The notes under the pieces are model-generated. The model was not told where the DNA came from. It did not search any database and was given only the letters and a program-made list of their open reading frames with translations. Below are positions 43,236-52,306 of a stretch of 64,000 nt of DNA, piece by piece (positions within the stretch are counted from its first letter, which is position 1; each line of letters opens with the position of its first letter). This DNA is from Bradyrhizobium sp. (GTDB lineage: Bacteria; Pseudomonadota; Alphaproteobacteria; Rhizobiales; Xanthobacteraceae), in contig NZ_DAIDJE010000043.1 of NCBI RefSeq assembly GCF_027451485.1, forward strand, positions 1-64,000. Direction: 5' to 3'. The position numbers were made by a program, and so were the translations under genes.

Positions 43236-44201
43236 TTATTCCGCAGCGTCAGGCCGCAGCGAACGCGGCAGCGGGAAGAACTCGTTTTCTTCCGCTGCCG
43301 ATACCGTCTCCACATGCAATTGATAGCGCTCCGCGAAGGCGCCCATGATCTCTTCCACGATCACTTCGGGCGCCGAAGCGCCTGCAGTAATGCCGAGGCT
43401 CTTGATGCCGTCGAAGCGCGACCAGTCGAGGTCGCCGGCACGCTGCGCCAAAATCGCGATTTTGCAGCCTTCACGCTCGGCAACTTCACGCAGACGCTGC
43501 GAGTTCGATGAGTTCGGAGCGCCGACGACGATCAGGGCATCGACCACCGGAGCGACTTTCTTCACCGCAAGCTGGCGGTTGGTCGTGGCGTAGCAGATGT
43601 CCTCCTTGTGCGGGCCGGAGATGTTCGGAAAGCGGCCCTTCAGCATCGCGACGATTTCCGCGGTGTCGTCGATCGACAACGTGGTCTGGGTCACGAAAGC
43701 GAGATTGTTGGGATCCTTCGGCATGAAGGTCGCCGCGTCCTCTGCCGTCTCGATCAGCGTCACCGCGCCAGGCGGCAACTGCCCGAGCGTGCCGACCACT
43801 TCCGGGTGATGTGAATGACCGATCAGGAGAATTTCGCGGCCGCGCTTGAAATGGATCGCTGCTTCCCGGTGCACCTTGGTGACCAGGGGACAAGTGGCAT
43901 CGAGCGAGAAGAAATTGCGGGTCTGGGCCTCGGCCGGCACCGATTTGGGAACCCCGTGGGCCGAGAATACCACGGGCGCATTGGTATTGTCGGGGATTTC
44001 GGACAGTTCCTCGACGAAAATCGCCCCCTTGGTCTTGAGGCTGTCCACGACATAGCGGTTATGCACGATCTCGTGGCGTACATAGACCGGAGCGCCATAG
44101 ATCGCGAGCGCGCGCTCGACGGTATCGATCGCCCGGACCACGCCGGCACAGAAGCCACGCGGCGAACAAAGTACGATTTTCAGGGGGGGTTTGGCTGGCA
44201 T
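43236..44201 (-). CDS. ispH: 4-hydroxy-3-methylbut-2-enyl diphosphate reductase
   Basis: A 321-residue iron-sulfur enzyme of the last MEP-pathway step, making IPP and DMAPP. The three cluster cysteines are seen in RGFCAG (C18), LDATCPLV and [10 protein letters not shown]. The conserved Glu of the catalytic pair lies in the family-typical position. I prefer ATG 44201 because GAGG precedes it at 8 nt; an in-frame ATG at 44249 would add 16 basic residues. Divergent from trcR. Confidence 0.9.
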   Translation of the reverse strand: MPAKPPLKIVLCSPRGFCAGVVRAIDTVERALAIYGAPVYVRHEIVHNRYVVDSLKTKGAIFVEELSEIPDNTNAPVVFSAHGVPKSVPAEAQTRNFFSLDATCPLVTKVHREAAIHFKRGREILLIGHSHHPEVVGTLGQLPPGAVTLIETAEDAATFMPKDPNNLAFVTQTTLSIDDTAEIVAMLKGRFPNISGPHKEDICYATTNRQLAVKKVAPVVDALIVVGAPNSSNSQRLREVAEREGCKIAILAQRAGDLDWSRFDGIKSLGITAGASAPEVIVEEIMGAFAERYQLHVETVSAAEENEFFPLPRSLRPDAAE

Positions 44202-44437
44202 AAAACGGCCTCGGACCGGGCCGGCGACCCGAGCCTTAACCATGGCCAAAAGGGTCGTGGAACGGTCGATTCTAGGGGATTAATCCGAACAAGGACTTGG
44301 GACGGCTTGGCCGCGCTGTCAAGGGCAACCCATTGCGCTGGCGACCAGAGAAAGCATATAAGGAGCGTAATTCCCGTCATCGTTGATGACCATGGCTTCG
44401 CCTTCCGGAGGTGGGCGAAGCGCAAAGGAGATTTGCC

Positions 44438-45136
44438 ATGAGCAATGCACCGCTGATGCCGAAGGCAACTGCCGTGTGGCTGGTCGATAATACCGCCCTG
44501 ACCTTCGATCAGGTGGCGGATTTCACTAAAATGCACCCGCTCGAGGTCCGCGCCATCGCCGACGGCGATGCGGCCCAGGGCATCAAGGGTATGGACCCGA
44601 TTTCGACCGGCCAGTTGACCAGGGACGAGATCGAAAAGGGCGAAAAGGACCCGAATTACCGGCTGAAGATCGCCGAGAGCAAGGTGACGCTGCCGCCCCA
44701 GGCCAAGAAGAAGGGGCCGCGTTATACCCCGGTTTCGCGCCGTCACGAACGGCCGAGCGCGATCCTGTGGCTCGTGCGCAACCATCCTGAATTGAAGGAC
44801 GCGCAGATCATGCGCCTGGTCGGCACGACCAAGACAACCATCGCCAGCGTCCGCGACCGCACCCACTGGAATGCCTCGACCCTGACGCCGATGGACCCGG
44901 TGACGCTTGGCCTGTGCTCGCAGATCGAACTCGATTTCGAGGTGCAGCGCGCAGCCAAGGAAAAGCCGACCGACGTTAGCCATGGCGGCCCGACGCTGCT
45001 GCCGGCTTCCGAAACGACCCGCAAGGAAGCCGAGCTGGAGTCGACTGAAAGGGAGCACGACGACCTCAACGTCGATGCGGTGTTCGCCAAGCTGAAGACC
45101 ATCGGCGGCAAGAAGCCGGACCCGGACCAGGATTAG
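44438..45136 (+). CDS. trcR: TrcR-like cell-cycle transcriptional regulator (DUF1013)
   Basis: A 232-residue protein starting MSNAPLMPKATAVWLVDNTALTFDQVADF, characteristic of DUF1013, which I remember as the alphaproteobacterial cell-cycle regulator TrcR. The C-terminal ~40 residues are acidic. A helical DNA-binding region is implied by RLVGTTKTTIASVRDRTHWN. AAAGGAG precedes the ATG at 8 nt. It is divergent from ispH; a perfect 10-bp palindrome GGATTAATCC lies between them (44277-44286). Confidence 0.85.
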   Translation: MSNAPLMPKATAVWLVDNTALTFDQVADFTKMHPLEVRAIADGDAAQGIKGMDPISTGQLTRDEIEKGEKDPNYRLKIAESKVTLPPQAKKKGPRYTPVSRRHERPSAILWLVRNHPELKDAQIMRLVGTTKTTIASVRDRTHWNASTLTPMDPVTLGLCSQIELDFEVQRAAKEKPTDVSHGGPTLLPASETTRKEAELESTEREHDDLNVDAVFAKLKTIGGKKPDPDQD

Positions 45137-45191
45137 GTCAAACGCTGGCAAGAGAGATGGCGCGCGCATGGGTTGGCCCGGCGCGGCCTGA

Positions 45192-45275
45192 AGCATGATC
45201 CGGAAAACTGTGTAGCGGTTTTCCGTCGCGCATCAGCGGAACGGGTTTGCGCGGAGATCTTGCGCGATCAAACAC
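45192..45275. repeat. Dispersed GCATGATCCGGAAAAC-type repeat
   Basis: The sequence GCATGATCCGGAAAAC, a 9-base loop and GTTTTCCG (arms 45201-45208 and 45218-45225) followed by GCGCGATCA matches from memory a dispersed repeat very common in Bradyrhizobium and relatives. It lies after trcR and could end its transcript. Only one copy is in the window. Confidence 0.5.
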
Positions 45276-45339
45276 CTGAGGCGCGATGACGATCCAATCT
45301 CATCGCGCTTTGGCGCGCCGGTGTCGACGTCCATTCGCA

Positions 45340-45615
45340 TCAAGGCCGAACCGGATTGTTGAGCATGTATTCGCCGAGTTCGCGCTGCTTCTTGTCGGCG
45401 CGGTCGATGGCGTTGGCGCGCTGGCTATCGCGGTCCCTGATGCAGGCGACATATTGCGATGAGCCGGGTGCCACCGTGCCTCCGGCACGGCAGAAGGTGT
45501 CATCGTTTTCCGCCAGGCTCGAGTTGGCGCTGGCCGGCAGTTCGCCGCGCCGCGCGCAGGAGGCGAGCGCAAGCGCCGTCAATACAACGACGAATGGTAC
45601 GGATCGACGGCCCAT
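45340..45615 (-). CDS. Small outer-membrane-type lipoprotein
   Basis: A 91-residue protein with a lipoprotein signal: hydrophobic VVVLTALALAS followed by the lipobox L-A-S-C. Mature part is short, polar and has two further cysteines (TFCRAGG, VACIRDRD) that may form a disulfide. The function is unknown; small entericidin- or TrbK-like lipoproteins are similar in size but not clearly the same. ATG 45615. Confidence 0.7.
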   Translation of the reverse strand: MGRRSVPFVVVLTALALASCARRGELPASANSSLAENDDTFCRAGGTVAPGSSQYVACIRDRDSQRANAIDRADKKQRELGEYMLNNPVRP

Positions 45616-45715
45616 TGGATACCCTGATTTGTTTCATTGCCGGGCAACGGCGCGCAACGCACCTTCGCCAGATGACCCGGCAATCCATCAAAAACAAGGC
45701 ATTTCGTTCGGATGA

Positions 45716-45738
45716 ATGCCCGGGTCAAGCCCAGGCAT
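45716..45738. repeat. Short CCCGGGCTTG-type palindrome
   Basis: ATGCCCGGGTCAAGCCCAGGCAT is an imperfect palindrome of the same family as 41693-41778, placed just downstream of the prpE stop (on the opposite strand side), where it may serve as its terminator. Confidence 0.5.
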
Positions 45739-45756
45739 CACAAATTTTCTCGCCTC

Positions 45757-47667
45757 CTACGCCCTTCCCTTCAGGGCCTCCGTGATTTCGTCCAGCACCT
45801 TGGGGTCCTCGATGGTGGCAGGCATGGACCATTCCTCGCCGTCGGCGATCTTCTTGATGGTGCCGCGAAGGATTTTCCCCGACCGGGTTTTCGGCAGGCG
45901 ACCGACCGTGATCGCCAGCTTGAACGCTGCCACCGGACCGAGCTTCTCGCGCACCAGCGCCACGATCTCCTTTTCGATCTCGATCGGCTTGCGGGTGACG
46001 CCGGCTTTCAGCACCATGAAGCCGCAGGGCACCTCGCCCTTGATCGCATCCTTGATGCCGAGCACGGCGCATTCGGCGACATCCGGATGCGAGGCCAGGA
46101 TCTCTTCCATGCCGCCGGTGGAAAGACGATGGCCGGCGACATTGATGATGTCGTCGGTGCGGCCCATCACGAAGACATAGCCGTCTTCATCCATGTAGCC
46201 GGCGTCGGAGGTCTTGTAATAGCCGGGAAACTCGCTGAAGTAGGCCTCCTTGCAGCGCTGATCCTGCTGCCAGAGCGTCGGCAGGCAGCCCGGCGGCATC
46301 GGCAGCTTGATCACGATCGAGCCCATGGCGCCCGCCGGTACCGGCTTCGAGGCCTCATCCACCACCGCGAGCCGATAGCCCGGCATCGGCACGGTCGGCG
46401 AGCCGTGCTTGACCGGCAGGAGGCCCAAGCCCACCGGATTGCCGGCGATGCACCAGCCGGTCTCGGTCTGCCACCAATGATCGATCACCGGTACCTTCAA
46501 TTGCTTTTCCGCCCATTCGACCGTAGGCGGGTCGGCACGTTCGCCGGCCAGAAACAGCGTGCGGAATTTCGAAAGATCGTATTGCCGGATGAACTTGCCT
46601 TCAGGGTCTTCCTTGCGGATGGCCCGGAACGCGGTCGGCGCGGTGAAAAGTGCAACCGCGCCATGCTCCGAGATGACGCGCCAGAAAGCGCCGGCATCGG
46701 GCGTGCCGACCGGCTTGCCCTCATACATGATCGAGGTCGCGCCATGGATGAGCGGGCCATAGACGATGTAGCTGTGGCCGACCACCCAGCCGATGTCGGA
46801 CGCGCACCACCAGACCTCACCCGGCTTGATGCCGTAGAGGTAGAACATCGACCATTTCAGCGCGACGAGATGCCCGCCATTGTCGCGCACCACGCCCTTC
46901 GGCTTCCCGGTCGTGCCCGACGTGTAAAGGATGTAGAGCGGATCGGTCGCCAGGACCGGCACGCAATCGGCGGATTTTTTCGCTGCTATCGCGGCCTCGC
47001 GTAAAGACGCCCAGTCGTGATCCCGCCCCGCGATCAGTTCGCAGGTCTGCTGCGGCCGTTGCAGGATGATGCAGGCTTGCGGCTTACACTGCGCTGATTG
47101 AACGGCCTCATCGAGCAGCGGCTTGTAGGCCACGATGCGGCCAGGCTCGATGCCGCAGCTTGCGGAAAAGATCAGCTTCGGCGCGGCGTCGTCGATCCGG
47201 GTCGCGAGTTCCTTCGCGGCGAAACCGCCGAACACCACCGAATGCACGGCGCCGATCCGCGCGCAGGCAAGCATGGCCACCACGGCTTCGGCGACCATCG
47301 GCATGTAAATGATGACGCGATCGCCTTTGCCAATGCCGAAATCGACCATGACAGCGGCAAGCGTCTTCACCTCGTTCAGCAGTTCGGCATAGGTGAACCT
47401 GGTGACTCGGCCGGTAAGCGGCGAATCGTGGATCAGCGCCAGCTGGTCGGCGCGCCCGCGCTCGACGTGGCGATCGAGCGCGTTGTAGCAGGTGTTGACG
47501 ACGGCGCCGGCAAACCAGCGGCCGTAAAGGCCCTGGTTCGCATCGAACACCTTCTCGGCCGGCTTGATCCAGTCGATCTCGCGCGCGGCCTCGCCCCAAA
47601 AGCCTTCGGGATCGCGCAGCGAACGTGCATGGACCTCATGATAACGGCTTTTTTCCTGGATGTTCAT
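45757..47667 (-). CDS. prpE: Propionyl-CoA synthetase
   Basis: A 636-residue AMP-forming acyl-CoA synthetase of the acetyl-CoA synthetase clade, activating propionate. The P-loop is YTSGTTGKPKG, the A5 motif HWWQTETGW, the acetylation/catalytic Lys lies in PKTRSGKILRG. The ERGRADQLALIHDSP and MDEDGYVFVMGRTDDIINVAGHRLSTG blocks support PrpE over AcsA. GGGAGG precedes the ATG at 5 nt. It stands alone. Confidence 0.86.
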   Translation of the reverse strand: MNIQEKSRYHEVHARSLRDPEGFWGEAAREIDWIKPAEKVFDANQGLYGRWFAGAVVNTCYNALDRHVERGRADQLALIHDSPLTGRVTRFTYAELLNEVKTLAAVMVDFGIGKGDRVIIYMPMVAEAVVAMLACARIGAVHSVVFGGFAAKELATRIDDAAPKLIFSASCGIEPGRIVAYKPLLDEAVQSAQCKPQACIILQRPQQTCELIAGRDHDWASLREAAIAAKKSADCVPVLATDPLYILYTSGTTGKPKGVVRDNGGHLVALKWSMFYLYGIKPGEVWWCASDIGWVVGHSYIVYGPLIHGATSIMYEGKPVGTPDAGAFWRVISEHGAVALFTAPTAFRAIRKEDPEGKFIRQYDLSKFRTLFLAGERADPPTVEWAEKQLKVPVIDHWWQTETGWCIAGNPVGLGLLPVKHGSPTVPMPGYRLAVVDEASKPVPAGAMGSIVIKLPMPPGCLPTLWQQDQRCKEAYFSEFPGYYKTSDAGYMDEDGYVFVMGRTDDIINVAGHRLSTGGMEEILASHPDVAECAVLGIKDAIKGEVPCGFMVLKAGVTRKPIEIEKEIVALVREKLGPVAAFKLAITVGRLPKTRSGKILRGTIKKIADGEEWSMPATIEDPKVLDEITEALKGRA

Positions 47668-47750
47668 GGCGTCCTCCCAAAGCGGCACGCATCTATCGCC
47701 TATGTCCCGGCCATCCACGGCTTACGCGCCCTTCCAGGCCTAAAGACGCG

Positions 47751-47777
47751 GATGCCCGGCGCCAGGCCGGGCATGAC
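47751..47777. repeat. CCCGGC palindrome of the dispersed family
   Basis: ATGCCCGGC and GCCGGGCAT form 9-base arms around a 5-base loop, with more family text (CCCGGCCATCCACG) at 47706-47719. It lies in the gap between prpE and the TPR gene. Confidence 0.5.
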
Positions 47778-47870
47778 GATGCGGAACGGCCGTTGATTAT
47801 TCAACCGTCATTGTCATCCGAAGTTGAGCCAGATCAAGCTGGAACGGGTCAGCCCTTTGGCTAGGAATCG

Positions 47871-49205
47871 CTATTTGGCGATCGTGCTGAGCTGCTCGAC
47901 CCGCCGGGCCATCGCCTGGCGCAGATCATAGCCGGGCCGGCCATAGGAAGCGTTGCGCTTCTCGATGAATTCGCGCTGCTGCCGCGTCAGCTTCAGCGCG
48001 GCGCGATGGCTGTCGTTCCCGGCAGCCGCAATCGCCTTCAGGAAAGCCTCGTTCATGTTGCGGTCAAACCGCGCAAGCTCGGGATCGGCGCAAATCGCCT
48101 TCTCCACCAGGCGCCTGGCCACCGCGCAATTGAAGCTCGGCAGTCCACTCTCGTCCTTCAGTCCGCTCAAACGCTCGCTTTCGAGCATGACCTTCTTGTA
48201 ATTGTCGGCGGCCTTGGCATCCGAGGGATCGATCCGAACGGCTTGCGCATAATCCTGCGATGCGTGCTCGCGATCGCCCTTGCGCTCCCAGGCCGCGCCT
48301 CGATTGTTGTAGGCGCGCTGAAATCCGGCATCGAGCCTCACAGCGGCATCATAATCCACGATCGCGCGATCGTAGTCCTGCATCGCCTGATAGGCGTCCC
48401 CGCGGTTGGTGAGGAAGTTCGCCTGGGGACGGATCTTGATCGCCTGATCGAAATCGGCAATCGCGCTCGCGAAGTCGCCGTTGCCGTAGAGATCGAGCCC
48501 CCGATTGTCGAAGAACTCGGGCTTCGACGGATCGATCCGGATCGCCGCCGTCTCGTCGTCGAGCGCGTGCTGGATGTCGCCGAGCTTGCGGTAGGCTACG
48601 CCGCGGTTGGTGTAGGTTTGCGCCCGGTTTGGATCGAGCTTGATCGCCTGATCGTCGTCGGTAATCGCCTTCCGATAGTCGCCCTTGAAATACCAGGCCG
48701 CGGCGCGATCCGCGTAAGCCAGCGCAAAGTCAGGCTTCAGCCGCAGGGCCTCGTTGTAATCCTCGATGGCGCGGTCGTATTGACCGGCGTTGTTGAAGAT
48801 GTTGCCGCGGGTTTCATAGCCTTCGGCATTGTCGGGTTCGAGCCGGATCGCCTGGTTCAGCGCCTCGAACGCTGCCACGGTCTTGCGCTGTTGGCGCAGG
48901 ATTTCACCACGGGCCCGGTAAGCGCGCGCGGGATTGGGGTCCTTGGCGATGACGCGGTCGAGCTCGTCCAGCGCCTTGTTGCTGTCGCCGCTGTCGTGAC
49001 GTGCTAATGCCTGCACGACCATGGCCTTGAAGCGATCGGCGTCCGGCGTTGCGGGATCGTCGATCAGCGCAGCGCAGCTGTCGATCAGCCTGGCCGGCGC
49101 CGCATCCGAATGCGCTGCGCAGACGACCGCCGGCTCAGCCGCCGATTCGGCTTGAGCGGCGACAAAAACGGCGATCGCGGCAAGGGGCAAGACAAAGGGG
49201 CGCAT
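47871..49205 (-). CDS. Exported TPR protein with LprI-like C-terminal domain
   Basis: A 444-residue periplasmic protein. After a leader ending at AESAAEP, about nine tetratricopeptide repeats follow (AYRARGEILRQQ, GYETRGNIFNNAGQYDRAIEDYNEAL, AYADRAAAWYFKGDYRKAI and so on), giving a protein-protein scaffold. The last ~85 residues (FNCAVARRLVEKAICADPELARFDRNMNEAF...QREFIEKRN) match the DUF1311/LprI domain, known for lysozyme inhibition in mycobacteria. The start is ATG 49205, where the signal peptide begins. It is a larger paralogue of the next gene, 90 bp away. Confidence 0.75.
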   Translation of the reverse strand: MRPFVLPLAAIAVFVAAQAESAAEPAVVCAAHSDAAPARLIDSCAALIDDPATPDADRFKAMVVQALARHDSGDSNKALDELDRVIAKDPNPARAYRARGEILRQQRKTVAAFEALNQAIRLEPDNAEGYETRGNIFNNAGQYDRAIEDYNEALRLKPDFALAYADRAAAWYFKGDYRKAITDDDQAIKLDPNRAQTYTNRGVAYRKLGDIQHALDDETAAIRIDPSKPEFFDNRGLDLYGNGDFASAIADFDQAIKIRPQANFLTNRGDAYQAMQDYDRAIVDYDAAVRLDAGFQRAYNNRGAAWERKGDREHASQDYAQAVRIDPSDAKAADNYKKVMLESERLSGLKDESGLPSFNCAVARRLVEKAICADPELARFDRNMNEAFLKAIAAAGNDSHRAALKLTRQQREFIEKRNASYGRPGYDLRQAMARRVEQLSTIAK

Positions 49206-49294
49206 GGCCGGCTCTTGGCTGTCGTAACGTTCGGCGGATGTCAATCGCACCATTTGTCGCCAGAGCGGTCCTCGAGGTTCACGCCCCGGACGGC

Positions 49295-50068
49295 TCAGGG
49301 CCGCGCCACCGCGAGCAGATGATCGAGCCGTTGCCGCATCATCTTCTGCAGGTCGAAGCCAGGCTGCCCGAATTCGCCTTCGCGCTGCCTGAGGAATTCG
49401 TCCTGCTCGCGCTGCCTGGCGCGCCCGGCGCGCGCGCTTTCCCGGCTTGCCTCGCGCACAACCCTGGTATTGACCGCATTGATCTCGCGATCGAGATTGG
49501 CAAGTTCTGGATTGGCGCAGATCGCCTTTTCAACCGGACGCCTCGCGGTCGCGCAGTTGAAGCTGGGCTTGTTGTTGACCGCGATCATCGCGCCGATACG
49601 CTCGATTTCCAGCGACAGTGATTTGTAGTTGGCTTTCGCGGCGGCATTGTTGGGGTTGAGTCTGACGGCGGTGCCGAAGTCGGAAAGCGCATGAACCCGG
49701 TCGCTCTTCTTGCGGTAAAGCTCGCCCCGCGCGTTGAACACGTCGGCGAGCGTCGGATCGAGCCTGAGCGCAACGTCGTCATCGCCGATCGCGCGATCAA
49801 TCTCTCCCTTGCGTTCATAGGCCGAGGCGCGCGCAATAGCGGCCTTGACCCGATCCGCCTTTTTCGCCTTGTCGTTGTCGATCAACCCCGCACAGGTCGC
49901 GATGATCTTCTCGTCGTTTGCGGCCGCGATCGCGGCCATGCAGGGCGCGGAATCGATCTGCTCGCTGGTCGGCTCGACTGTCGCTGTCGAAGCCAGATGC
50001 GGCGCAAGCGCCAGCCACATGACCAGCGACCTTCCGATCGAAAGCGAGAATCGCATTGCGCGCTTCAC
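49295..50068 (-). CDS. Exported TPR/LprI-like protein, shorter paralogue
   Basis: A 257-residue relative of the gene at 49205: leader (ALAPHLASTATV), two or three TPR units (ASAYERKGEIDRAIGDDDVALRLDP) and the same LprI-like end (FNCATARRPVEKAICANPELANLDREINAVN). The GTG at 50068 overlaps the stop of the SDR gene (GTGA), so the two are translationally coupled; an ATG at 50056 is an alternative. Tandem paralogy suggests duplication. Confidence 0.72.
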   Translation of the reverse strand: MKRAMRFSLSIGRSLVMWLALAPHLASTATVEPTSEQIDSAPCMAAIAAANDEKIIATCAGLIDNDKAKKADRVKAAIARASAYERKGEIDRAIGDDDVALRLDPTLADVFNARGELYRKKSDRVHALSDFGTAVRLNPNNAAAKANYKSLSLEIERIGAMIAVNNKPSFNCATARRPVEKAICANPELANLDREINAVNTRVVREASRESARAGRARQREQDEFLRQREGEFGQPGFDLQKMMRQRLDHLLAVARP

Positions 50069-50868
50069 GTTACTTTCAGCGTGATGCCGCCATCGACCAC
50101 AAGTTCGATGCCGGTAACGTATTTCGATTCGTCGGAAGCCAGAAACAGCGCCGCGTTGGCGACGTCCCAGGCATCGCCCATATGCCCCATCGGCACCTGT
50201 GCGTCACGGGCCCGCCACATCGCCTCCACATCGCCTTTGGCATAGCTCGCGGCGAGACCCGCCGAATGCGCCACCATCGGCGTCTTCATCAAACCGGGGA
50301 GGATTGCATTGACGCGAACTCGTTGCGCGGCGAACTCGACAGCCGTGGTGCGCGTCATCTGGTTCATCGCCGCCTTGGTGGTCGCATAGGTGACGTAGGA
50401 AATGCCGAGATGGCGGACGGCGGCAATCGAGGAAATATTGATGATCGATCCGCCGCCCTGCGCCACCATGACGGGAATGACGTGCTTCATGGCGAGATAG
50501 GCGCTCTTGAGATTGACGGCAAACACGCGATCCCAGTCGGCCTCGGCCACATCGACCACGCTGCCGGTCTCGGCGATGCCGACATTGTTGTCGAGCACGT
50601 CGATGCGGCCGTAAACCCTTACGCACGCTCCAACCATGGCTTCGATGTCGTCGCCGCGCGAGGCGTCGGCTGCGAACGCGGTCGCTTGACCGCCCTCTCC
50701 GGTGATGATCGCGACGGTCTCCTCGGCGGCCGCCCCGTTACGATCAACGCAAAACACCTGCGCCCCCTGACGTGCAAACGTCACCGCCGTCGCCTTGCCG
50801 TTGCCCCAGCCCGGCCCGATCGAGCCGGCGCCCACCACGATCGCTGTCTTGCCTGCCAGTCGTCCCAA
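50065..50868 (-). CDS. Short-chain dehydrogenase/reductase
   Basis: A 267-residue NAD(P)-binding oxidoreductase. The cofactor loop is GAGSIGPGWGNG (a variant of TGxxxGxG), NNVG replaces NNAG, the catalytic Ser is in ISSIAAV, and Tyr/Lys in YATTK. Family-typical C-terminal FLASDESKYVTGIELVVDGG. The substrate is unknown. I start it at TTG 50868, which has GGAG 9 nt upstream; a GTG at 50904 would add 12 residues. Divergent from the MFS gene, coupled to the TPR gene. Confidence 0.78.
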   Translation of the reverse strand: MGRLAGKTAIVVGAGSIGPGWGNGKATAVTFARQGAQVFCVDRNGAAAEETVAIITGEGGQATAFAADASRGDDIEAMVGACVRVYGRIDVLDNNVGIAETGSVVDVAEADWDRVFAVNLKSAYLAMKHVIPVMVAQGGGSIINISSIAAVRHLGISYVTYATTKAAMNQMTRTTAVEFAAQRVRVNAILPGLMKTPMVAHSAGLAASYAKGDVEAMWRARDAQVPMGHMGDAWDVANAALFLASDESKYVTGIELVVDGGITLKVT

Positions 50869-50995
50869 AGCAGCCTCTCCTGTTTCGTGCAGCTTTGTCT
50901 GCACTGACGGCCGCGGTCAACGGTTCAATCCGACCCAAGGGGAACCAACGGCCGATCCCGTCTGTTGAAAAGCGTCCAATGAGGCGGGGTTCGGC

Positions 50996-52267
50996 TTGCG
51001 GCAGGCGGGAAACAGCGTCGAACGCAAGCTGGATGCACTGAATTTCTTTCTCGCCGATATCCGCGACGGCCTCGGACCTTATCTCGCCATTTATCTCCTC
51101 ACTGAACGAAAGTGGGACGCAGCGAGCATCGGCGCCTTGATGTCACTGGCGGGATTGGCGGGCATCCTGGCGCAGACCCCTGCCGGCGCACTGATCGACC
51201 GCAGCCCGGCCAAGCGCGGCTGGATGGTTGCGGCCGCCGTCGGCGTCACCGCCGCCTGCCTCGTCCTACCCTTCATCGATCCATTTCCATTTGTGGCCGC
51301 AACACAGGTGGTCGCACATGCCGCCGGCAGCATTTTCGCGCCAGGGGTCGCCGCGCTGTCGCTCGGCATCGTCGGGCCGGGTTCTTTTGCGCGACGGATC
51401 GGCCGCAACGAGGCCTTCAACCACGCCGGCAACGCAACAGCCGCGGCGATCGCCGGGCTCTGCGCCTATTTTGTCGGACCCGTCATCGTGTTCTGGCTGC
51501 TCGCCGCGATGGCGCTGGCGAGCGTGGCCGCGACCGTCTCGATTCCGCGTGAGGCCATCGACGACGATGTCGCCCGCGGACTTGGCGCTGGCACGGCGGA
51601 CGATCCCGCTGTTCACGAACAGCCCAGCGGCTATCGCGTGCTATTGAGCTGCCGGCCTCTGTTGATCTTCGCGGGCGCAACCGTGCTGTTTCATTTTGCC
51701 AACGCGGCGATGCTGCCGCTGGTCGGCCAGAAGCTCGCCCTGGTCAACCGCAACCTCGGCACCTCGCTGATGTCGGTCTGCATCATTGCCGCCCAGATCG
51801 TCATGGTGCCGGTCGCCATGCTGGTCGGCCGCAAGGCGGACGCGTGGGGACGCAAGCCGATCTTCGCCACGGCGCTCGCCGTGCTGGCGGTGCGCGGCGC
51901 GCTCTATCCTTTTTCCGACAATCCATATTGGCTGCTATCGGTGCAGTTGCTCGACGGCGTCGGCGCCGGCATTTTTGGCGCACTGTTCCCTCTCGTGGTC
52001 GCCGATCTCACCCACGGTACCGGCCATTTCAACGTGAGCCAGGGCGCAATTGCTACCGCCACGGGTCTCGGCGCGGCGCTAAGCACCGGCGTTGCCGGAT
52101 TCATCGTCGTTCGGGCCGGCTACAGCGCCGCGTTCCTGTTTCTCGCAGGTGTGGCGGGCGCCGGCCTTGCCCTGTTCATCGTCATGATGCCCGAGACTTC
52201 GCCATACCAAGGTCGCAGTGCAACCACTAGCAAGGACAGGCCCGCCCGCGTAATGTCCGGCCGCTAA
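50996..52267 (+). CDS. MFS-family transporter
   Basis: A 423-residue polytopic protein with about 12 hydrophobic segments. Motif A between helices 2 and 3 is weak (AGALIDRSPAKRG); a second copy-like loop is GRKADAWGRKP. I cannot infer a substrate. The start is TTG 50996, the only likely one after an in-frame stop at 50966; GGGG precedes it at 6 nt. Confidence 0.75.
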   Translation: MRQAGNSVERKLDALNFFLADIRDGLGPYLAIYLLTERKWDAASIGALMSLAGLAGILAQTPAGALIDRSPAKRGWMVAAAVGVTAACLVLPFIDPFPFVAATQVVAHAAGSIFAPGVAALSLGIVGPGSFARRIGRNEAFNHAGNATAAAIAGLCAYFVGPVIVFWLLAAMALASVAATVSIPREAIDDDVARGLGAGTADDPAVHEQPSGYRVLLSCRPLLIFAGATVLFHFANAAMLPLVGQKLALVNRNLGTSLMSVCIIAAQIVMVPVAMLVGRKADAWGRKPIFATALAVLAVRGALYPFSDNPYWLLSVQLLDGVGAGIFGALFPLVVADLTHGTGHFNVSQGAIATATGLGAALSTGVAGFIVVRAGYSAAFLFLAGVAGAGLALFIVMMPETSPYQGRSATTSKDRPARVMSGR

Positions 52268-52306
52268 CCGCCCGCTAGAGGCCGGTCTTTTTGGGAGAAC
52301 GCGAAT

